Shown here one piece after another: positions 6,352-10,887 of a stretch of DNA of 10,887 nucleotides (position 1 is the stretch's first letter; the number at the start of each line of letters is the position of its first letter). The position numbers and the translations under genes are program-made. Source of the DNA: Oscillospiraceae bacterium (GTDB lineage: Bacteria > Bacillota > Clostridia > Oscillospirales > Oscillospiraceae); NCBI GenBank assembly GCA_029009035.1, contig JAQXJQ010000060.1, forward strand, positions 1-10,887, written 5' to 3'. Under the pieces are notes generated by a model. The model did not search any database. It saw only the letters and a program-made list of their open reading frames with translations, and was not told the DNA's origin.

Positions 6352-7185
6352 ATGAGTATTTTGATCCCTGTGATTGCCGTGACCGTGATCGGTCTCATCT
6401 GCGCCGTCATGCTGGTGGTCGCCTCCAAGTTCATGGCCGTCAAGGAGGACGAGACCTTCATCAACATCCGTAACTGCCTGCCCGGCGCCAACTGCGGCGC
6501 CTGCGGCTATGCCGGCTGCGACGGCTACGCCCACGCTCTGGCCGACGGCACCGCCGCCGCCACCAACCTGTGCGTGCCCGGCGCCGACGCCTGCGCTAAG
6601 GAGATCGCCGGTATTCTGGGCGTGGAGGCTCAGGATGTGGTGGAGCAGGTGGCCTATGTGGCCTGCTGCGGCGACAGCTCCTGCACCACCCGCCAGTACC
6701 AGTATGAGGGCATTCAGACCTGCCAGGCAGCCAATATGCTCTTTGCCGGCGACGGCGTGTGCAACTTCACCTGCCTTGGCTACGGCGATTGCGCCGCCGT
6801 CTGCCCCAACGACGCCATCTGCATCGAGGACGGCCTGGCCCATGTGAAGCCCAGCCTGTGCGTGGGCTGCGGCCTGTGCGCCAAGCACTGCCCCAATCAT
6901 CTGATCCACATCGTGCCCGATACCGTGCGTACCGTGGTGCGCTGCTCCAACCATGACAAGGGCGCGGTCACCCGTAAGGCCTGTACCAAGGGCTGCATCG
7001 GCTGTAAGAAGTGCGAGCGCGAGTGCCCCGTCCAGGCCATCACCGTGGTGGACAACTGCGCTCAGATCGATTACAGCAAGTGCACCAACTGCGGCCACTG
7101 CGTGGAGATCTGCACCACCGGCTGTATTACTGAGGCCAACTTCACCAGCCTGCATAATCAGCCCAAGGAAGCTGCGGAGAACTGA
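6352..7185 (+). CDS. rnfB: Electron transport complex subunit RnfB (polyferredoxin)
   Basis: RnfB (277 residues) is the entry point for electrons from reduced ferredoxin. Residues 4-25 form a membrane anchor. The Fe-S domain follows, with Cys42, 48, 51, 56 and 74 in the CxPGxNCGACGxxGC arrangement. Four [4Fe-4S] motifs are visible: Cys137/141/147/151 (CxxxC then LGYGDC), Cys170/173/176/180, Cys215/218/221/225 and Cys244/247/250/254. The extra cysteines at 124 and 211 are near clusters. This matches the longer clostridial RnfB with several ferredoxin repeats. The ATG is preceded by TAGGAGGG (6337-6344) seven bases upstream. It is the last gene of the operon, and a terminator follows within 12 bases. 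Confidence 0.96.
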   Translation: MSILIPVIAVTVIGLICAVMLVVASKFMAVKEDETFINIRNCLPGANCGACGYAGCDGYAHALADGTAAATNLCVPGADACAKEIAGILGVEAQDVVEQVAYVACCGDSSCTTRQYQYEGIQTCQAANMLFAGDGVCNFTCLGYGDCAAVCPNDAICIEDGLAHVKPSLCVGCGLCAKHCPNHLIHIVPDTVRTVVRCSNHDKGAVTRKACTKGCIGCKKCERECPVQAITVVDNCAQIDYSKCTNCGHCVEICTTGCITEANFTSLHNQPKEAAEN

Positions 7186-7196
7186 GCCGAGCAACA

Positions 7197-7240
7197 AAAA
7201 CGCCCCTGCCGGATCAACCGGCAGGGGCGTTTTGCTTTTA
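7197..7240 (+). terminator. Intrinsic terminator of the rnf operon
   Basis: A perfect 12-bp GC-rich stem (7201-7212 with 7218-7229) closes a 5-base ATCAA loop. It is flanked by AAAA on the left and TTTTGCTTTT on the right, so the stem can extend to 16 pairs. The symmetry of A and T tracts may also let it stop transcription from the opposite side. Confidence 0.93.
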
Positions 7241-7250
7241 AAGGGGGCGG

Positions 7251-7274
7251 ACTTGTAAAGAAATGCTTACAAGT
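7251..7274. promoter_or_regulatory. Perfect inverted repeat upstream of the hydrogenase operon (Rex-like, unusual spacing)
   Basis: ACTTGTAA (7251-7258) and TTACAAGT (7267-7274) are exact inverted copies with an 8-base centre. The TTGT...ACAA ends recall the site of Rex, the NADH/NAD+ sensor that often controls hydrogenase genes in Clostridia. However, 12 bases separate TTGT from ACAA here, against 10 in the Rex consensus. The repeat ends 45 bases before the first -35 box. An alternative is a second weak hairpin downstream of rnfB. Confidence 0.4.
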
Positions 7275-7318
7275 TTATGCCCTGCCATCCGGGCAAAGGG
7301 CGGAGAGACAGGGAAAAG

Positions 7319-7348
7319 TGGACAATTCGCAAAAAAGTGTACTATAAT
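7319..7348 (+). promoter_or_regulatory. Promoter candidate 1 of the hydrogenase operon
   Basis: TGGACA (7319-7324, 5/6 to the -35 consensus) and a consensus TATAAT (7343-7348) are separated by 18 bases. The region between is AT-rich. The start would be near 7355, about 118 bases before the first coding base. Confidence 0.6.
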
Positions 7349-7381
7349 CGAAAAAATATTGGTGCACAACTGTGGGTGTTA

Positions 7382-7390
7382 TGGTATAAT
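7382..7390 (+). promoter_or_regulatory. Promoter candidate 2 of the hydrogenase operon (extended -10)
   Basis: TGGTATAAT is a perfect extended -10 element (TGN followed by TATAAT at 7385-7390) followed by a T-rich stretch. No good -35 box is found 16-19 bases upstream, which extended -10 promoters can tolerate. The start would be near 7396, giving a leader of about 77 bases. It lies 42 bases downstream of candidate 1. Confidence 0.5.
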
Positions 7391-7472
7391 TTTTGCTGTA
7401 TATGGCTGATCGTTGAGAAAAATATATCAATGTTCAGTGCGAAATAAAAACGAGAAAGAAGGGAGCGGTAAC

Positions 7473-9311
7473 ATGAGCAGACTTGAATTGAAAGCGTCCA
7501 ACAAGTCCAATGCACTTGTGGACAAGCTCAGCCGCAATATGGACCATCGTCTTGCGGGGACTCCTCCGACGATGTGTCCTGTGGACGCAGCTCTGAGTGC
7601 TCTGGCTGTGTGCCAGGCCCAGACCTGCGGCAAGTGTGTGCCCTGCCGTATCGGCCTGGCTCAGCTGTCCGACATGATCCGGGAGGTGCTGGAGGGTACT
7701 CCTGACCTGGGGATCCTGAAGCGCATTGAGGAGACTGCCGAGGTCATCGTGGACTCCGCAGACTGTGCCATCGGCATTGAGTCCGCCCAGCAGGTACTTA
7801 CCAGCATTCGCGGTTTCCGCGAGGACTATGAGTCCCATGTGAAGCAGCACCGCTGCATCAGCAACACCAAGACCCCCGTGCCCTGTGTGGCGCTCTGTCC
7901 CGCGGATGTGGATATCCCCGGTTACATCGCCCTGGTGAAGGATGGCCGTCCCGCCGATGCGGTGCGTCTTATCCGCAAGGACAATCCGTTCCCCACCGCC
8001 TGTGCATATGTCTGTGAGCACCCCTGCGAGAACCGCTGCCGCCGTACCATGGTGGACGCCCCTGTCAGCATTCGCGGGCTGAAGCTGTACGCCGTGGAGA
8101 ACTCCGGCGAAGTGCCTCAGCCCGCCTGCGCTCCCGCTACCGGCAAGAAGGTTGCCGTGGTGGGCGGCGGCCCCAGCGGCCTGACTGCGGCCTACTATCT
8201 GGCGCTCATGGGCCACAAGGTCACCGTTTACGACCAGCGCAAGCAGCTGGGCGGTATGCTGCGCTACGGCATCCCCAGCTACCGCTTCCCCCGCGAGCGT
8301 CTGGATGAGGAGATCGCCTCCATCCTCTCCCTGGGCATCGAGGCCCATACCGATGTGAAGATCGGCGTGGACATCACCATGGAGCAGCTGAAGCAGGAGA
8401 ACGACGCCGTGTATCTGGCCATCGGCGCCCACACCGACAAGAAGGTGGGTATCGACGGCGAGGACAGCAAGGGCGTCATCTCCGCCGTGGATATGCTCCG
8501 CCGCATCGGCGACAACGACTTGCCCGACTTCACCGGCAAGAATGTGGTCGTGGTGGGCGGCGGCAATGTGGCTATGGACTGCACCCGTACCTCCGTCCGT
8601 CTGGGCGCCAAGAAGGTGACCTGCGTCTACCGCCGCCGTAAGGAAGATATGACCGCTCTTATGGAAGAGGTGGACGGAGCCGTTGCCGAGGGCGCTGAGC
8701 TGCTGACCCTGCAGGCTCCCATGCACATCGAGGCCGATGAGAACGGCAACGCCGTGGCGCTGTGGACTCAGCCCCAGATCATCGGTTACGAGGACAATGC
8801 GGGCAGACCCCGTCCCAACGCTGCCGCCGTTCCCGAGCAGCGCATTCCCGCCGACATTATCGTCGTGGCCATCGGCCAGGGCATCGAGTCCCGCGGTATC
8901 GACGAGGGCGGCGTGAAGATCCAGCGCGGCGGCACCCTGCTGGCCGGCAGCAACACCGTCGTCCCCGACCTGGAGGGCGTATTTGCCGGCGGTGACTGTG
9001 TCACCGGTCCCGCTACCGCCATCCGCGCCATTGCCGCCGGTAAGGTGGCTGCCGCCAATATCGACGAGTATTTGGGTTATCACCATGAGATCTCCGTGGA
9101 TGTGGAGATCCCCACTGCCGGCTTCAGCGATATGAAGCCTCATGGCCGCGTGCTGGCCGCTGAGCGTGAGGCCGGCGAGCGCAGTAAGGACTTTGGCTGC
9201 ATCGAGGGCTGCTTCACCGACCAGGAGGCCGCTGAGGAGGCCAACCGCTGCCTGCGCTGCGACCACTACGGCTACGGCTGCTTTAAGGGAGGACGGGTTG
9301 AAAAATGGTAA
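7473..9311 (+). CDS. NuoF-type iron-sulfur domain fused to NfnB/GltD-like FAD-NAD(P)H oxidoreductase
   Basis: The product has 612 residues. Residues 45-125 match the cluster-binding domain of NuoF/HydB (CGKCVPCR, ligands Cys52/55/58 and Cys98), but the FMN/NADH and SLBB parts of NuoF are absent. Residues 128-195 are a GltD/dihydropyrimidine-dehydrogenase-type Fe-S domain, with cysteines at 128, 138, 142, 177, 181, 185 and 189. The FAD site GGGPSG is at 231-236, the second dinucleotide site VGGGNVAMD at 361-369 with VYRRRK at 385-390 (arginines suited to NADPH), and the FAD-closing AGGD near 505-508. The C-terminal tail holds CxxC (593, 596) and Cys603. The following hydrogenase overlaps by 7 bases, so this is likely its NAD(P)H partner and may bifurcate electrons as NfnB does (inference). 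The ATG at 7473 follows AAGGGAG; a TTG at 7413 is poorer. Confidence 0.85.
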   Translation: MSRLELKASNKSNALVDKLSRNMDHRLAGTPPTMCPVDAALSALAVCQAQTCGKCVPCRIGLAQLSDMIREVLEGTPDLGILKRIEETAEVIVDSADCAIGIESAQQVLTSIRGFREDYESHVKQHRCISNTKTPVPCVALCPADVDIPGYIALVKDGRPADAVRLIRKDNPFPTACAYVCEHPCENRCRRTMVDAPVSIRGLKLYAVENSGEVPQPACAPATGKKVAVVGGGPSGLTAAYYLALMGHKVTVYDQRKQLGGMLRYGIPSYRFPRERLDEEIASILSLGIEAHTDVKIGVDITMEQLKQENDAVYLAIGAHTDKKVGIDGEDSKGVISAVDMLRRIGDNDLPDFTGKNVVVVGGGNVAMDCTRTSVRLGAKKVTCVYRRRKEDMTALMEEVDGAVAEGAELLTLQAPMHIEADENGNAVALWTQPQIIGYEDNAGRPRPNAAAVPEQRIPADIIVVAIGQGIESRGIDEGGVKIQRGGTLLAGSNTVVPDLEGVFAGGDCVTGPATAIRAIAAGKVAAANIDEYLGYHHEISVDVEIPTAGFSDMKPHGRVLAAEREAGERSKDFGCIEGCFTDQEAAEEANRCLRCDHYGYGCFKGGRVEKW

Positions 9312-10887
9312 CTATTAAGATCAATGACCGCACCCTGTCTGTTCCCGAGGGTGTAACTGTTCTGGAAGCTGCAGAGAGCAACGGCATTGCCATTCCCCAC
9401 CTGTGCTATCTGAAGGAACTCAACGAGATCGCCGCCTGCCGTATGTGTATGGTGGAGGTGGAGGGCGCTGACCGTCTGGCTCCCGCCTGCAATACCCCTG
9501 TGGCTGAGGGTATGATCATCCGCACCAATACCGACCGCGTCCGCAAGGCCCGCAAGACCAATCTGCAGCTGATCCTGTCCCAGCACAGCAACAACTGCAC
9601 CAGCTGTATCCGCAGCGGCAACTGTGAGCTTCAGACCCTCTCCGAAGAGATGAATATTTGCGGCATTCCCTACAGTGTCAAGCCCGAGCCCGGCTGCCCC
9701 GACCTGTCCGTGCCCGTGGTGCGTGACGCCGCCAAGTGCGTGAAGTGCATGCGCTGCGTGCAGGTCTGCGACAAGATCCAGACTCTGAGCATCTGGGACG
9801 CGGTGAACACCGGTACCCGTACCACCGTGTCCACCACCGATCCCCGGGGCATTCGCTTCAGCGATTGTACCTTCTGCGGCCAGTGCATTACCCACTGTCC
9901 CACCGGCGCCCTCACCGCCCGTGATGATACCGCCCGGGTTCTGGCCGCTCTGGCCGATCCTGAGATCACTACCGTGGTGCAGGTGGCTCCCGCTGTCCGT
10001 GTCGCCTGGGCTGAGAGCTTCGGCCTGGATTGCCAGAGCATCACCGCCCAGCACATGGTCACCGCTCTGAAGCACCTGGGCTTTGATTATGTGTTTGACA
10101 CCAACTTCGCCGCCGACCTCACCATCATGGAGGAGGGCAGTGAGTTCCTGGAGCGCTTTACCCATAAGGATGACTACCGGTGGCCCATGTTCACCTCCTG
10201 CTGCCCGGGTTGGGTGCGCTTCATGAAGGGCCAGTACCCCGAGTATCAGGACCGTATGTCCTCCGCCAAGTCTCCCCAGCAGATGTTCGGCGCTGTGGCC
10301 AAGAGTTACTTTGCCGAGAAGATGGGCATTGATCCCCACAAGATGTTTGTGGTCTCCATTATGCCTTGCTCCGCCAAGAAGGCCGAGTGTGCGCTGGAGC
10401 CGCTGAAGGACGCCTGCGGCGATCCCGATGTGGATGTGTCCCTGACTACCCGCGAGATGAACCGCCTGCTGCGCAACGACTACATTTCTCCCGCCGAGCT
10501 GGTGGAGACCCCCGTCGACAGCCCTCTGGGCAGCGGAACCGGCGCCGCCGTCATCTTCGGCGCTACCGGCGGCGTGATGGATGCCGCTCTGCGCAGCGCC
10601 TACTACCTGGCGGTGGGCAAGAACCCCGATGCCGACGCCTTCGTTGAGGTCCGCGGCAACCGTCCCTGGAAAGAGGCTGTGTTTAATGTTCCCGGTGCCG
10701 GCGATGTGAAGGTCGCTGTCGTCAGCGGTCTGGGCAATGCCCGTGCCATGATGGAAGCTGTGAAGAATGGCACTGCCGACTACGACTTCGTGGAAGTCAT
10801 GGCCTGTCCCGGCGGCTGCGCTGGCGGCGGTGGCCAGCCCATCCACGGCGGCGTGGAGATGGCTACTGACCGCGGCGATCTGCTGTG
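9305..10887 (+). CDS. hydA: [FeFe]-hydrogenase, CpI-like catalytic subunit (3' end outside the window)
   Basis: 527 residues are visible; the gene continues past the right edge, probably by some 50 residues if it resembles CpI. It reduces protons to H2 or oxidises H2 in the cytoplasm. An N-terminal [2Fe-2S] domain has Cys34/45/48/62. A His-ligated [4Fe-4S] site has His94, Cys98, Cys101 and Cys107. Two ferredoxin clusters use Cys145/148/151/155 and Cys188/191/194/198. The H-cluster motifs are complete: TSCCPGW (Cys299, Cys300), MPCSAKKAE (Cys355, Lys358, Glu361) and EVMACPGGCAGGGGQP (Cys501, Cys505). Positions 299, 300 and 355 equal those of Clostridium pasteurianum CpI as I recall them. The ATG at 9305 lies inside the end of the previous gene, after AAGGGAGGA (9285-9293). 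The likely partner is the upstream NAD(P)H oxidoreductase. Confidence 0.95.
   Translation, partial: MVTIKINDRTLSVPEGVTVLEAAESNGIAIPHLCYLKELNEIAACRMCMVEVEGADRLAPACNTPVAEGMIIRTNTDRVRKARKTNLQLILSQHSNNCTSCIRSGNCELQTLSEEMNICGIPYSVKPEPGCPDLSVPVVRDAAKCVKCMRCVQVCDKIQTLSIWDAVNTGTRTTVSTTDPRGIRFSDCTFCGQCITHCPTGALTARDDTARVLAALADPEITTVVQVAPAVRVAWAESFGLDCQSITAQHMVTALKHLGFDYVFDTNFAADLTIMEEGSEFLERFTHKDDYRWPMFTSCCPGWVRFMKGQYPEYQDRMSSAKSPQQMFGAVAKSYFAEKMGIDPHKMFVVSIMPCSAKKAECALEPLKDACGDPDVDVSLTTREMNRLLRNDYISPAELVETPVDSPLGSGTGAAVIFGATGGVMDAALRSAYYLAVGKNPDADAFVEVRGNRPWKEAVFNVPGAGDVKVAVVSGLGNARAMMEAVKNGTADYDFVEVMACPGGCAGGGGQPIHGGVEMATDRGDLL

Noticed and set aside
7278..7295. Small TGCCC/GGGCA hairpin in the hydrogenase upstream region
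   Set aside because: Only five pairs with an eight-base loop in GC-rich sequence, which is expected by chance.
7413..7472. Earlier TTG start for the GltD-like gene
   Set aside because: No ribosome binding site precedes it and it lies only about 17 bases after the predicted start of transcription from promoter candidate 2. The ATG at 7473 has a good site.
9272..10846. Long minus-strand open frames (also 7434-9266, 5605-7197, 2261-3562, 3544-4521, 321-1391)
   Set aside because: They mirror the plus-strand genes and arise because GC-rich, biased codons rarely give stops on the other strand. Their products are His/Gly/Gln-rich low-complexity sequence with no family resemblance, while the plus-strand proteins have full motifs.
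1..10887. CRISPR array, insertion sequence, transposase, tRNA or rRNA
   Set aside because: No regularly spaced direct repeats, no transposase-like protein and no recognisable tRNA or rRNA sequence was seen. Apart from the uncertain 48-204 element there are no signs of mobile DNA.

Overview
The window reads as part of a chromosome from an anaerobic, GC-rich Gram-positive gut-type Clostridium relative, most likely Oscillospirales (the Flavonifractor/Oscillibacter/Lawsonibacter neighbourhood). This is an inference from the Clostridia-type rnfCDGEAB gene order, strong AGGAGG ribosome binding sites, coding sequence rich in CTG/GCC/GGC codons, and a [FeFe]-hydrogenase. No taxonomic search was possible. 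All genes are on the plus strand.

Bases 1-347 carry no convincing gene but are dense in structure. There is a sigma-A-type promoter (23-51) with an inverted repeat between its boxes. A 157-base block (48-204) has ends that pair with each other and three internal hairpins, giving a cloverleaf shape. After it come two identical palindromic TTTTGCAAAAT copies and an 11-bp hairpin just before the first gene.

Bases 348-7185 are one tightly packed operon: apbE (flavin transferase lipoprotein), a membrane-anchored NusG domain II protein, a Gx-transporter/HepS-like membrane protein, then rnfC, rnfD, rnfG, rnfE, rnfA and rnfB. Stops and starts mostly overlap by 4 bases (ATGA or TTGA). The operon ends in a strong intrinsic terminator (7197-7240). 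The products form the Rnf complex, a membrane ferredoxin:NAD+ oxidoreductase that moves Na+ or H+. ApbE is the enzyme expected to attach FMN covalently to the RnfD and RnfG threonines seen here.

Bases 7186-7472 are regulatory: the terminator, a perfect 8-bp inverted repeat resembling a Rex site with non-standard spacing, and two promoter candidates. A second operon then starts. Its first gene is a 612-residue fusion of the NuoF cluster-binding domain with an NfnB/GltD-type FAD-NAD(P)H oxidoreductase. It overlaps by 7 bases a CpI-like [FeFe]-hydrogenase that runs off the right edge (527 residues visible). The pair looks like an NAD(P)H-linked, possibly electron-bifurcating, hydrogenase.

Together the two operons handle the ferredoxin/NAD(P)H/H2 electron balance of a fermenting anaerobe. 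The Rnf genes are well-known families. The least explained parts are the structured leader at 48-204, the roles of the NusG-II and Gx proteins, the cysteine-rich RnfE tail, and the exact physiology of the GltD-linked hydrogenase.
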